This document shows, piece by piece, positions 1-6,955 of a DNA stretch of 11,592 nt (positions are counted from its first letter, which is position 1; every line of letters begins with the position of its first letter). The translations under genes and the position numbers were made by a program. The stretch spans positions 1-11,592 of the forward strand of contig JBCBWG010000093.1 in assembly GCA_039817205.1 (NCBI GenBank). The letters run 5' to 3'. This stretch comes from JBCBWG01 sp039817205 (lineage in GTDB: Bacteria; Pseudomonadota; Alphaproteobacteria; Rhizobiales; Hyphomicrobiaceae). The notes under the pieces are model-generated. The model had not been told where the DNA came from and searched no databases. It was given only the letters and a program-made list of their open reading frames with translations.

Positions 1-494
1 GTCGTTGCACCAACCAGCGCCGGCGTGGTCGCGCATTTATCGTCGTCGTGCGGCAACGCGCCGATAAGGGCGATCAGATACACAAATTTCCGAAGCGCGT
101 AGGTGAAGGAAAAGAAGCAGATCGCGAGCACGAGCCCGACAAACGCCACTTTCAGTTCGAAGAGTTCCAAGCTCACCGGACGGACAAAGCCGATTTTCGT
201 CACGAGGCTATGGACATCGCCGATTACGGTAAAAATGGAGATGACGCCCGCGAGAACGAGCAACGTTGCAGAACCGAAGAACGCGATCGCGTTCGTAACA
301 TGGCCGATGAGGATCGCGTCGAACGGTCGGATAACGCGGCTCGTCATGGCCCAAACCCAGTGCTCGCGCACGAGGTTGAGTTGCGAATTCAGTGACCCTT
401 TCGCAAAGACCGTAAGCGCGGCGGAATAGCCGAACCAGCAGAGCCCGAGCAGCACAATCGCAACGGCATCAAGGAATGTGAAATCGGGGGGCAT
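1..494 (-). CDS. DUF599 family membrane protein, 3' end beyond window
   Basis: Reading the minus strand from an ATG at 494 gives 164 residues with no stop before the window edge, so the C-terminus is missing. The protein is very hydrophobic, with likely membrane segments at about residues 6-28, 62-92 and 114-148. The stretch FFSFTYALRK (127-136), followed by a helix ending in ALP, and the early FGYSAALTVF with RxHW after it, match DUF599 (PF04654), an inner-membrane family of unknown biochemical role, usually about 230-250 residues. No strong ribosome binding site precedes the ATG, but the methionine sits just before the first conserved helix. It is the last visible gene of a run of minus-strand genes, separated from the VOC gene by 270 bases with no recognisable content. 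Family assignment is from remembered motifs; function is unknown. Confidence 0.85.
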   Translation of the reverse strand, partial: MPPDFTFLDAVAIVLLGLCWFGYSAALTVFAKGSLNSQLNLVREHWVWAMTSRVIRPFDAILIGHVTNAIAFFGSATLLVLAGVISIFTVIGDVHSLVTKIGFVRPVSLELFELKVAFVGLVLAICFFSFTYALRKFVYLIALIGALPHDDDKCATTPALVGAT

Positions 495-764
495 TGGTTC
501 GGATCAATGTGCAGAAGCGGTGTCGTGGGATGGAGCTTGACGACGCAAAGCGACGCCCCGGTCGGCGTGAGCGATGGCACGCCGACTGTCTCCATCGCAA
601 TGCCCGAGTTTGCAAAGCTGCTTTGACGCCAGCTTGCAATCGGCGAACCTGGCACTGAGCGTTATTGGAGAGAGACCCAACATTCTCTACGCCCATCTCG
701 GCGGAGCACCGGCGCTCACCGGCTATAGCTACACGTATCGGTACGGTTCGCCACGGGCCGATAC

Positions 765-1160
765 TTAAGCTGCGGGCTCGTGACAACAGACGCAGATTTT
801 GTTGCCATCCGCATCGCGCACATAAGCCCCATAGTAATCTGGATGATAATGCGGTCTGAGCCCCGGCCCACCTTCGTCCGTTGCGCCGTTAGCAAGAGCG
901 TACTGATAAGCATCATCGACTTTGCTTCGGGCCGACACCTCAAAGGCAACCATCTGACCGTTTCCAGACGTCGCAGCTTCACCATCGAACGGCAGACACG
1001 CAACGAACAGAGGCCCGGTATGGCCGACCGGCGTCCAGAGCGTCGCGTTCGGCTCCTCCAGGCCGGGCATGCGTTGCCACCCACAAATCTTGAGCCAGCC
1101 GTCATAAAACGAGGTCGCTCTGGCCAAGTCTCGAACACCAACGGTGACATGCGAAAACAC
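765..1160 (-). CDS. VOC superfamily protein (glyoxalase/bleomycin-resistance/dioxygenase fold)
   Basis: This encodes a 131-residue single-domain protein. I choose the GTG at 1160 because GAGGAGAGG lies just upstream at good spacing and the product then begins directly at the first beta strand (FSHVTVGVRD). The frame continues further upstream to 1196, but that extension has no domain content. The VOC pattern is clear: His4 in the first strand, FYD at 18-20, a central GNGQMVAFE (67-75), and a C-terminal YGAYVRDADGNK (110-121). At the usual C-terminal metal-ligand Glu this protein has Cys (KICVCCH, 121-127); from memory this Cys-rich ending is common in one VOC subfamily, so it may mean altered metal binding rather than decay. 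The substrate cannot be told. It lies 104 bases downstream of the sterol-desaturase-family gene on the same strand. Confidence 0.9.
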   Translation of the reverse strand: MFSHVTVGVRDLARATSFYDGWLKICGWQRMPGLEEPNATLWTPVGHTGPLFVACLPFDGEAATSGNGQMVAFEVSARSKVDDAYQYALANGATDEGGPGLRPHYHPDYYGAYVRDADGNKICVCCHEPAA

Positions 1161-1206
1161 GGGACACCTCTCCTCGATCACACCGATCCGGCACAATCGT
1201 GAGCCA

Positions 1207-1230
1207 CGGCAACGCGTGTCGCTGTTGCCG
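1207..1230. other. Small inverted repeat between the hydroxylase and VOC genes
   Basis: CGGCAAC at 1207-1213 and GTTGCCG at 1224-1230 form a perfect 7-bp stem around a 10-base loop. It lies between the stop of the upstream hydroxylase gene and the VOC start. No T tract follows on either strand, so it is not a canonical terminator. A 7-bp repeat at this spacing is expected by chance a few times in a window this size, so it may mean nothing. Confidence 0.25.
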
Positions 1231-1264
1231 CATCCGACAGCCTGGCAATGCTCACACGGCCATC

Positions 1265-2263
1265 TCAGCGCGACATCTGACGGCGGCGCTCAAGGAACCG
1301 TTCGTGGCTTTCCTCGGTGCCGTCGTGGAACGAACCGAACGCTTTGTCCCAAGGCACTTCGAGGTTCCCGTAGTTACACTCGAAATAGCGATGGTGCATC
1401 TGATGGTGAAAGTTCCCAAGCGCGAGCGCGTTCTGATCTTTCACCAGCAGTGTTTCAAATCCTGCGTGCGACGTCGCAGCGGTCAGCGCCTGATGCTGCA
1501 TGTGAAACAGGATATGGATCGGGTGTGCCGGTACGAGAAAGTGGATGAGCACTGAGCTGAAAAACAACGCGTGTTCCACCGGATGCATAGAGAGGCCGGA
1601 CCAGGGACCGACGTTGGTACTCCGATGGTGCAGCGCGTGCGCGCGCTTATAGAGCGGCGGCCAGTGAAGCGCGCGATGCACCCAGTAGAAGTGAAATGAA
1701 ATCCAAAGCGGTGTGAGAAAAAGGAGCGCGATGAAACCGACCGGGTTGTCGCGCCACGTCATCACCGGAGCATAGCCGTTCGCCATCGCCCACAGCATCA
1801 ATGCTTCGTAGGCCGTCCAGAAACCAACCCCGCTCGTGAGCGTCCAAATCATGTTGTCGCGCAGCTGGCTTCCGCCCGTAAACGCACGCCCCTTTGCGTT
1901 CACCTCGCGCGGATCAAACTTCAGCTTATTCCCCTGCGTCTTCCGCGTGTGCAAGGCGAGGTGGAGCCCACCTGCAACGAGGGTGATCAGGACGATGTTG
2001 CGCGCGAACATTTGCGCGATCCAGTCCCAATTGAGCGTCTTCGTGACCTCCAGGCTTGGCTGAAGATAGGCCCAGGTGATGACCGCGAGGCCAACGAGAA
2101 TGAGATTTTCGCCGAGCACGAACCAGCGGCCCGCGATCCATCTTGCAGCTGCGAGCGGTTTTGGCGGCCAAGCAAACAGAGGCGATGTCTGGATCGCGGT
2201 CGCCGGGCGATGGTGCCACTGACGTGCGAACTGGCTCTCTACTGATTTGGAATCTTGGTTCAT
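1265..2263 (-). CDS. Sterol desaturase / fatty acid hydroxylase family protein
   Basis: This encodes 332 residues from the ATG at 2263; an in-frame ATG lies three codons upstream at 2272, and neither has a strong ribosome binding site. The protein is an integral-membrane di-iron oxygenase of the fatty acid hydroxylase superfamily (PF04116). The histidine boxes are visible in order: HFYWVHR (191-197), HALHH (209-213), HPVEH (227-231) and FHHQMHHR (285-292). Likely membrane helices lie near 48-66, 88-104, 145-162, 175-195 and 232-252. Such enzymes use O2 and iron to hydroxylate or desaturate lipid substrates such as sterols, hopanoids, carotenoids or fatty acyl chains; which one is not shown here. 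The neighbours (yidD upstream, a VOC protein downstream) do not point to a pathway. The conserved core is intact and normal in length. Confidence 0.92.
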   Translation of the reverse strand: MNQDSKSVESQFARQWHHRPATAIQTSPLFAWPPKPLAAARWIAGRWFVLGENLILVGLAVITWAYLQPSLEVTKTLNWDWIAQMFARNIVLITLVAGGLHLALHTRKTQGNKLKFDPREVNAKGRAFTGGSQLRDNMIWTLTSGVGFWTAYEALMLWAMANGYAPVMTWRDNPVGFIALLFLTPLWISFHFYWVHRALHWPPLYKRAHALHHRSTNVGPWSGLSMHPVEHALFFSSVLIHFLVPAHPIHILFHMQHQALTAATSHAGFETLLVKDQNALALGNFHHQMHHRYFECNYGNLEVPWDKAFGSFHDGTEESHERFLERRRQMSR

Positions 2264-2359
2264 ATGTTCCATCTCGTTCGACTGGCACGTCGTAACGCGA
2301 ACGGCTCCGATAATAGCCCGGAACAAGCGCCGCCGTGGAACTATTGAGGACTTGCTATG

Positions 2360-2668
2360 CTATTTCCAGCGCCCATAACTCCAGGGCGTCAAAACGTGCG
2401 ATCTGGTCCGAATGTCGGGCACCGGATCGTAGCCGTGGGTTCCGAACGGTTGGCAGCGCAGCAGCCGGGCCAAGATTTGCCAGCCGCCACGCCATGGGCC
2501 GTTTTTGTCGATGGCCTCCAGCGCAAAATCCGAACACGTTGGCAAGTGTCGGCAAGGCCAACCTAGCCACGGCCGGAGCGTGAAGCGATAGAGATAGATG
2601 GGCGCTTTGAGGAGAGCGGCTCCGGCAATGGATGCGATGCCCCACGGCCGGAACGGCGAACTGGCCAA
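2360..2668 (-). CDS. yidD: Membrane protein insertion efficiency factor YidD
   Basis: YidD is a small membrane-associated protein that helps the YidC/Sec machinery insert inner-membrane proteins. The family core is unmistakable: LLKAPIYLYRFTLRPWLG (19-36), then CRHLPTCSDFA (39-49), and later RCQPFGTHGYDPVPD (71-85), with Cys39, Cys45 and Cys72 in the family positions. The start is uncertain. The frame has no ATG or GTG close to the core; the nearest ATG, at 2839, would give 159 residues, overlap the preceding gene by about 146 bases and has no ribosome binding site. I prefer the TTG at 2668, with a weak GGA before it, giving a usual 102 residues and starting 25 bases after the scaffold gene ends. 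It is probably cotranscribed with that gene. The basic C-terminal tail after residue 86 is variable in the family. Confidence 0.88.
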   Translation of the reverse strand: MASSPFRPWGIASIAGAALLKAPIYLYRFTLRPWLGWPCRHLPTCSDFALEAIDKNGPWRGGWQILARLLRCQPFGTHGYDPVPDIRTRSHVLTPWSYGRWK

Positions 2669-2693
2669 CGTTCCGGAGGGCGTGTGCGTCTCA

Positions 2694-3209
2694 TCACCCG
2701 GCAATGGCAGCTGCCGGGGCGTGGGATGTCTCGGGGTGGGATGTCTGGTCGTGGTTTGTCTGGTTTGGGGCTGGCACCTGTGCGTCGCGCTCGGCAAACG
2801 CTTTTTCGACAGCGTCGAAGACAAGCAACGTCGAAGCATGGCGCGCGCGATAGGCTTTCACCGGCTCAAGCACCCGAAGATCGGCCCAGCGCCCTTCCGG
2901 ACCGGCGCCATCGGCCTTGAGCATGTCCCGCATGCGTTCGGCAACTTGGCGCAACTCATCACGGGTCGTCCCGATGATCTCCCGGCCGACAACCGAGGCC
3001 GACGATTGGCCGAGCAAGCACGCTTTCACCGTTTGCCCGTAGTCTGCGACCCGATCCCCATCGAAGACCAGATCGACGGTGACGGTCGACCCGCAGAGCT
3101 TGGAATGTGCGGTGGCGGTTGCGTCAGGCGACGTCAACCTGTCTGTGCGCGGAATGTCGGCTGCCAGTTCGATGATCCGCGTGTTGTAGATTTCGTTCAG
3201 GTCGGCCAT
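2694..3209 (-). CDS. IscU/NifU-like iron-sulfur cluster assembly scaffold protein
   Basis: This encodes 171 residues from the ATG at 3209, which is preceded by AGGA at good spacing; the frame is open further upstream, but that part has no conserved content. The protein belongs to the IscU/SufU-type scaffold family (COG0822), which assembles Fe-S clusters before handing them to apoproteins. IYNTRI (7-12), SKLCGSTV (36-43, Cys39) and KACLLGQSS (62-70, Cys64) mark the fold. The third cysteine of canonical IscU is replaced within RHASTL (123-128); from memory this is normal for the alphaproteobacterial branch, so its cluster chemistry may differ from true IscU. After residue 145 comes a low-complexity tail containing three pentapeptides of the form xxTxH, produced by a 15-bp DNA repeat. 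It is followed closely by yidD and divergent from hisI. Confidence 0.9.
   Translation of the reverse strand: MADLNEIYNTRIIELAADIPRTDRLTSPDATATAHSKLCGSTVTVDLVFDGDRVADYGQTVKACLLGQSSASVVGREIIGTTRDELRQVAERMRDMLKADGAGPEGRWADLRVLEPVKAYRARHASTLLVFDAVEKAFAERDAQVPAPNQTNHDQTSHPETSHAPAAAIAG
2721..2765. repeat. Three imperfect 15-bp tandem repeats inside the scaffold gene
   Basis: Three 15-base units run at 2721-2735, 2736-2750 and 2751-2765. Units 1 and 2 share GTGGGATGTCT, and the third differs by a few bases. On the coding (minus) strand each unit encodes one pentapeptide of the Fe-S scaffold tail: NQTNH, DQTSH and PETSH (residues 149-163). The period is a multiple of three, so the number of copies can change without breaking the frame. 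Confidence 0.85.
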
Positions 3210-3237
3210 CGATCCTGTCCTTCCAGACGGCCCCCGC

Positions 3238-3259
3238 CCTCGTTTCTCTAAAACCGAGG
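3238..3259. other. Imperfect hairpin in the scaffold gene leader
   Basis: On the minus strand, about 30 bases upstream of the scaffold start, CCTCG plus TTT can pair with AAA plus CGAGG across a short loop, with one bulged G. It would lie in the 5' leader of the Fe-S scaffold transcript if transcription begins further upstream. No known regulatory RNA is recognised, and it may be chance. Confidence 0.25.
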
Positions 3260-3279
3260 TTGGGGCGTAAGTACCAGCG

Positions 3280-3300
3280 TTTTGGCGGGTCCAGCCAAAA
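3280..3300. promoter_or_regulatory. Inverted repeat in the scaffold/hisI divergent intergenic region
   Basis: TTTTGGC (3280-3286) and GCCAAAA (3294-3300) are perfect 7-base arms around a 7-base spacer, like a dimeric repressor site. A further GTACC (3271-3275) and GGTAC (3315-3319) pair flanks it. It lies between two divergent genes, where an operator would be expected. The cognate regulator is unknown, and 7-bp arms are only weakly significant on their own. Confidence 0.35.
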
Positions 3301-3500
3301 GTATCGTCACCAGTGGTACGCATCACCAATGCAAATTCGACCACACCACCTTCGACCCCTGACGAGGCCTTCCGGCTGCTCTTGCATCTGGTATAGCGCG
3401 GCAACAGCTCGGGCGAAACGGTCAAGCAAGCGGCCGCGCTCGCACCAGATGTCGCGTCCCGCTATTGCGGCGACAACCCTGAAACGGAAAGATCGTTGCA

Positions 3501-3917
3501 ATGACGAAAGAAATATCCAGCCGAGGCGGTAAGGCGGAAGTCGAGACCGGCCTTATTTTCCAACCAAAATTTGATGCCGACGGCCTGATCCCCGCCATCG
3601 CGACCGCCTCCGACACGGGCGAAGTTTTGATGTTTGCCTGGATGAACCGTGAGGCGCTTTTGGCCACGCTGGACACGCGCCGCGCCCACTTCTGGAGCCG
3701 CTCGCGGGGCAAGCTTTGGCGCAAGGGTGAGGACAGCGGGAACGAGCTGATCGTCAATGACATTCGCGTCGATTGCGATCAGGACGTCATTGCCATGTCC
3801 GTCACCTTGGTCGGCGATAAGGTCGCCTGTCACACGGGTGCGCGATCCTGCTTCTATCGCCGGATCGATCTGGACAGCGAACAGACGGCGGGCCCGATCA
3901 CGCTGCAACACATCTGA
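3501..3917 (+). CDS. hisI: Phosphoribosyl-AMP cyclohydrolase
   Basis: HisI opens the purine ring of phosphoribosyl-AMP to form ProFAR, the third step of histidine biosynthesis, in the cytoplasm. The 138-residue product shows the complete family signature: FAWMNREAL (45-53), HFWSRSRGKLWRKG (63-76), the metal-binding DCDQD (91-95, with Cys92) and ACHTGARSCFYR (109-120, with Cys110 and Cys117). Together the three cysteines bind zinc and the aspartates bind magnesium. The ATG at 3501 has GGAAAGAT upstream. This is the stand-alone cyclohydrolase without the HisE pyrophosphohydrolase domain, as is usual in alphaproteobacteria. It is transcribed away from the Fe-S scaffold gene and followed after 187 bases by the patatin gene. 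In related genomes I recall folE next to hisI; it is not present here. Confidence 0.97.
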   Translation: MTKEISSRGGKAEVETGLIFQPKFDADGLIPAIATASDTGEVLMFAWMNREALLATLDTRRAHFWSRSRGKLWRKGEDSGNELIVNDIRVDCDQDVIAMSVTLVGDKVACHTGARSCFYRRIDLDSEQTAGPITLQHI

Positions 3918-3992
3918 GCACAACACGGTAACGCACACACCGCGAGCGCATCCGTGCTGGCACCGAATGTGCTATCCTTTCGGCCAAAGCAA

Positions 3993-4053
3993 CACGGACC
4001 GCTCGATGCGCGAAGACCGGCTAACTGGCAGCGAGCTATATCTGCGGTCCGTG
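3993..4053. other. Long-range 10-bp inverted repeat upstream of the patatin gene
   Basis: CACGGACCGC at 3993-4002 and GCGGTCCGTG at 4044-4053 are perfect reverse complements, separated by 41 bases, and the second arm ends 51 bases before the patatin start. In RNA this would form a large stem-loop in the leader; in DNA it could be two half-sites. A repeat of this size is near the chance level for the whole window, so function is speculative. Confidence 0.3.
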
Positions 4054-4104
4054 GCATGATCCACCGCGCGATCCGTTAAGCGATCTAGGGAGACGGCTGA
4101 GGCG

Positions 4105-5187
4105 ATGGCAAAGATTGGATTGGCACTTGGCGGTGGCGCCGCCAGAGGCTGGGCTCACATCGGTGTCATCCGAGCGCTCACAGCTGCCGGCATTGAGCCG
4201 GATGTGATTGCCGGAACCTCGATTGGGGCGGTCGTCGGTGGCTGTTACGTGGCACACCGGTTCGACGAGCTTGAAGAGTTTGCCCGGTCCATGACGCCCC
4301 GGCGCATGTTCGGCTATTTCGATTTTAATCTGGCAGGCTCCGGTCTGATCAACGGACAACGCCTGAGCGATGCGCTCGAAACACACCTTGGCGATGACAA
4401 TATCGAAGAGCTTGAGCGTCCGTTCGTCGCCGTCGCAACAGAGATTGGCACCGGGCACGAAGTGTGGCTTCGGCGCGGTCGCATGGTCGAAGCCATCCGG
4501 GCCTCGTATGCGATCCCCGGCATCTTCAAGCCGGTGCGCGTCAACGATCGCTGGTTGTTCGACGGCGCCCTTGTCAATCCGATCCCTGTTTCGGTCTGCC
4601 GCGCGCTTGGCGCCCAGTATGTGATCGCGGTCAATCTCAACGCCGATCTCTTGACGCTCGGCACGGTGATCTCGGACGTCGGAGCGCGCGACAGCGGTAC
4701 GGCCGATGGATTGGCTTCAACCGCGCAGAACGGTTCCGCGCCAGCCATGCTTCTTGATGAGCCGCCGGTGGCAAATGGAGTTGAAAATGGAAAGGCTGGC
4801 AAGCGTGGCGCGTTGCATCTTGTGCAGCGTCAGTTTCTCGGTTGGGGCAGCCGCCAGATGGGGGACGGCGCGCCGAGCTTGTCGACCATTATGGTCGATG
4901 CGTTCAACATCGTGCACGATCGCATTGCGCGGTCCCGTCTCGCCGGTGACCCGCCTGACATTATAATCAACCCAAAGCTCCGAAACATCGGCCTGTTCGA
5001 CTTCCACCGCGCCGAAGAGCTCGTTCGCATCGGCGAGGTTGCAGCCACCCGCGCGTTGGCCGACCTTCGCGAAGACATCGAAGACGCCAGCCGCGGCACC
5101 GATGCCGACCTCAGCACCTCGCCAGAAGTCGAGAAAGCAGCAGTCGACAGCGCTCGAGCGCTAAAGGAAGCCCCCGACGCGCCTTAA
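4105..5187 (+). CDS. Patatin-like phospholipase family protein (RssA-like)
   Basis: This encodes a 360-residue serine lipid acyl hydrolase of the patatin family (PF01734), with a Ser-Asp catalytic dyad. The glycine-rich oxyanion-hole loop GGGAARG (9-15), the nucleophile elbow GTSIG (37-41, Ser39) and the DGA motif (153-155, Asp153) are all present, so it should be active. There is no signal peptide, suggesting a cytoplasmic or membrane-peripheral enzyme. The catalytic domain spans roughly 1-175. The C-terminal half contains a variable, poorly conserved insert near 195-235, then a conserved block around residues 265-320. The last 30 residues are low-complexity and acidic. The ATG at 4105 has AGGGAGA and GAGG upstream. 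Its stop is 22 bases from the convergent CBS gene, a pairing I recall in related genomes. The substrate is unknown. Confidence 0.93.
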   Translation: MAKIGLALGGGAARGWAHIGVIRALTAAGIEPDVIAGTSIGAVVGGCYVAHRFDELEEFARSMTPRRMFGYFDFNLAGSGLINGQRLSDALETHLGDDNIEELERPFVAVATEIGTGHEVWLRRGRMVEAIRASYAIPGIFKPVRVNDRWLFDGALVNPIPVSVCRALGAQYVIAVNLNADLLTLGTVISDVGARDSGTADGLASTAQNGSAPAMLLDEPPVANGVENGKAGKRGALHLVQRQFLGWGSRQMGDGAPSLSTIMVDAFNIVHDRIARSRLAGDPPDIIINPKLRNIGLFDFHRAEELVRIGEVAATRALADLREDIEDASRGTDADLSTSPEVEKAAVDSARALKEAPDAP

Positions 5188-5209
5188 GTTTTTGGCCGTG
5201 CCAGATCCT

Positions 5210-5641
5210 TTAACCCGCGACGAGATACGTTTTTAACGCCGAGGCTTCCATCTCCACTTCGGCGATATGGTGTTTGACCACATCTCCGATTGAGATGATG
5301 CCGCGCATGTTGTTTTCATCGACCACGGGCATGTGGCGGAAACGGCCGCCCGTCATGAGTTCCATCACGTGATCAACGGTATCTGAACTCCGACACGTGA
5401 CAACGCGATCGGTCATCGCAGAGGTCACCGGCGCTTCGAGAGCAGATGGACCGCGGTGTGCAATGGCCCGCACAATATCCCGTTCCGATAGAATGCCTGC
5501 GAGCGATCCGTCGTCATCATGGACGACGACAGCGCCAATCTTGTGGGAGCTTAATAACTCCGCCGCAGTTTGTAGGTTTGCCCGGCATTGGACCGCGACG
5601 ATGCTGTCGCCTTTTCCATTTAATATCGATGCAACTTTCAT
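5210..5641 (-). CDS. Two-CBS-domain protein
   Basis: This encodes 143 residues from the ATG at 5641, chosen because GGAGG stands 7 bases upstream; the frame runs 22 codons further up, without conserved content. The protein is almost entirely a tandem CBS pair (Bateman module): CBS1 at about 6-62, ending in SERDIVR (52-58), and CBS2 at about 74-128, with RFRHMPVVD (100-108) and SIGDVVK (117-123). Such stand-alone modules bind adenine nucleotides or related ligands and sense energy state, usually by acting on a partner protein. No catalytic domain is attached. It is convergent with the patatin gene; no partner is evident in the window. The end MEASALKTYL (131-140) is typical of this alphaproteobacterial subfamily, from memory. 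Confidence 0.93.
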   Translation of the reverse strand: MKVASILNGKGDSIVAVQCRANLQTAAELLSSHKIGAVVVHDDDGSLAGILSERDIVRAIAHRGPSALEAPVTSAMTDRVVTCRSSDTVDHVMELMTGGRFRHMPVVDENNMRGIISIGDVVKHHIAEVEMEASALKTYLVAG

Positions 5642-5980
5642 TGGCCGTCCTCCAGCGCTTCTGTCTTCCAGAAGAGCCTGGGCGCACCGTTCAATCAAAG
5701 CGCCCACGCGGTCTGTGCAGAGCTTCGTAATACTTGTTGTACAGTTCTTATCGGCCAGCGAACGCGAGTTTCACCAACCGGTCGCGCATGCTGGCGCACA
5801 AGCGGTGCGTGATGCAAGCCCTGAACAGGATCGTGCTTGTAGGATCGCAGTTCAAACCGGGGTCAGCAAAGGCGAGACAACGCAAAAGCAGGAACGTGAA
5901 ACTGCGGTGACGACGCGGTTGAGAAGTTTTGCCGGCTGATCCTCGCGCTGTCGCCTCTCGGGCCCACCGCGTTTCGGGCC
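5642..5980. other. Gene-free stretch between CBS and rhomboid genes
   Basis: These 339 bases hold open frames on both strands, but none has a ribosome binding site or recognisable protein family, and several are overlaps of the flanking genes. The part next to 5641 should hold the CBS gene promoter and its GGAGG site. A weak GGCCC/GGGCC pair at 5961-5980 lies just after the rhomboid stop, without a T tract. I see nothing else in it. Confidence 0.5.
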
Positions 5981-6745
5981 TCAGTGGGTCCAGGGATGAT
6001 TGTCGTGTTGGTCTTCGTCCGTCGGCACAGGTGACCACCGTCTGAGCGGCACCTGATCGACGAGGCCCAGCAGGAGAAAACCTGCGAGAAAGCCACCGAC
6101 GTGGGCTTCCCAGGCAATCTCACCTTCCGCGAGCATCTGCCCGACATCCGTTGCGAAAATAGCGTTGATGCCGAGCCAAATCACAATTGCGAGCAAAACA
6201 CTCCGGTCCAGGACAGCAACGCCAAGCGGCATACGTGGAATGTTCATACCGTCGCCGCTGGCGCCGAACACTGATGCCCCACGCGCATTAAACAAAAAGC
6301 GGAAAACGCCACCCATCAGTCCGGAGACCGCACCCGATGCTCCGACGACGGGTTTTAATTCGCCCATATTGACAAGGTAAAACAGACCGGCGCCAGCGAG
6401 CCCACAAACGAGAAAATAAATCAGAAAGCGCAAAACGTTCATGCGCCGCGCAATGATCGCGCCGAACGCAAGCAACCAGGCACTGTTCATTACGAGGTGG
6501 AGCCAGCCGCCATGCAAAAACATATGGGTGAACGGTGAGGTCCAGGCTGCCACAACGCCGCCGGGCAAAAACGGATCGGGACTGGCGACGTAGCGCGCCG
6601 GAATAAACGCAAGCGCAAACAGCAAAGACGGATCATCCGTCACGAATTGATCAAGCCCAACATGGACCAGAGCCATCAGCGCGATGAGGGCGATGACCAC
6701 CGCCGGCGCGTTGAATACCGGCTGCCTCGCCGTCTGATCCTGCAT
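5981..6745 (-). CDS. Rhomboid family intramembrane serine protease
   Basis: This encodes 254 residues from the ATG at 6745, with AGGTGGA just upstream; a GTG three codons earlier lies inside that ribosome binding site and is unlikely. Rhomboids cleave transmembrane substrates within the bilayer using a Ser-His dyad. Seen here are the hydrophobic N-terminal helix (14-31), HMFLHGGWLHLVMNS (74-88) carrying the conserved His and Asn residues of the L1/TM2 region, GASGAVSG (135-142) with catalytic Ser137, and AHVGGFLAGF (214-223) with catalytic His215. The loop between the serine helix and the histidine helix is about 70 residues, slightly long, with a Gly/Ser-rich part near 155-168. The C-terminus is polar and cytosolic. 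All key residues are present. The physiological substrate is unknown. It is divergent from the PAS gene. Confidence 0.95.
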   Translation of the reverse strand: MQDQTARQPVFNAPAVVIALIALMALVHVGLDQFVTDDPSLLFALAFIPARYVASPDPFLPGGVVAAWTSPFTHMFLHGGWLHLVMNSAWLLAFGAIIARRMNVLRFLIYFLVCGLAGAGLFYLVNMGELKPVVGASGAVSGLMGGVFRFLFNARGASVFGASGDGMNIPRMPLGVAVLDRSVLLAIVIWLGINAIFATDVGQMLAEGEIAWEAHVGGFLAGFLLLGLVDQVPLRRWSPVPTDEDQHDNHPWTH

Positions 6746-6925
6746 GCGTTCCACCTAAATCCCACTCAGCTTTGGATAAAGCGCGTTTCCGCCTGATGGC
6801 CTGCCCCCCCGCAGACGCGTGCCGAGGCCTTGGCATACTTCATGCGTTGCGACCTGCAACCGACACCTGCTCGACGCCACCGCTGGCGACGCGACGCATC
6901 ACGACACTTCAAGGTACATGGGGCG

Positions 6926-6945
6926 ACTGGCGCGATCACGCCAGT
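6926..6945 (+). promoter_or_regulatory. Hairpin immediately upstream of the PAS gene start
   Basis: ACTGGCG (6926-6932) and CGCCAGT (6939-6945) form a perfect GC-rich 7-bp stem with a 6-base loop, ending 10 bases before the PAS ATG and abutting its weak ribosome binding site (AGAGACGC). It could limit ribosome access or act as an operator. Stems this size also arise by chance, so only the position makes it notable. Confidence 0.35.
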
Positions 6946-6955
6946 GCAGAGACGC

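Noticed and set aside
123..128. Loss of the third IscU cysteine in the Fe-S scaffold protein (residue positions given)
   Set aside because: From memory the RHAST-type replacement is standard in the alphaproteobacterial branch, so it is a family trait rather than an anomaly of this gene.
48..429. Two long plus-strand open frames opposite the DUF599 gene
   Set aside because: Both are rich in charged, low-complexity residues with no family resemblance, while the opposite strand encodes a clear membrane protein.
495..764. Several short open frames on both strands between the DUF599 and VOC genes
   Set aside because: None has a good ribosome binding site or recognisable content, and no repeat or RNA structure stands out.
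3320..3500. Possible folE remnant in the scaffold/hisI intergenic region
   Set aside because: None of the frames I read there gives recognisable GTP cyclohydrolase motifs.
5397..5939. A 180-residue plus-strand open frame crossing the CBS gene start
   Set aside because: Its first half is antisense to the CBS domains and the rest has no family signal or ribosome binding site.
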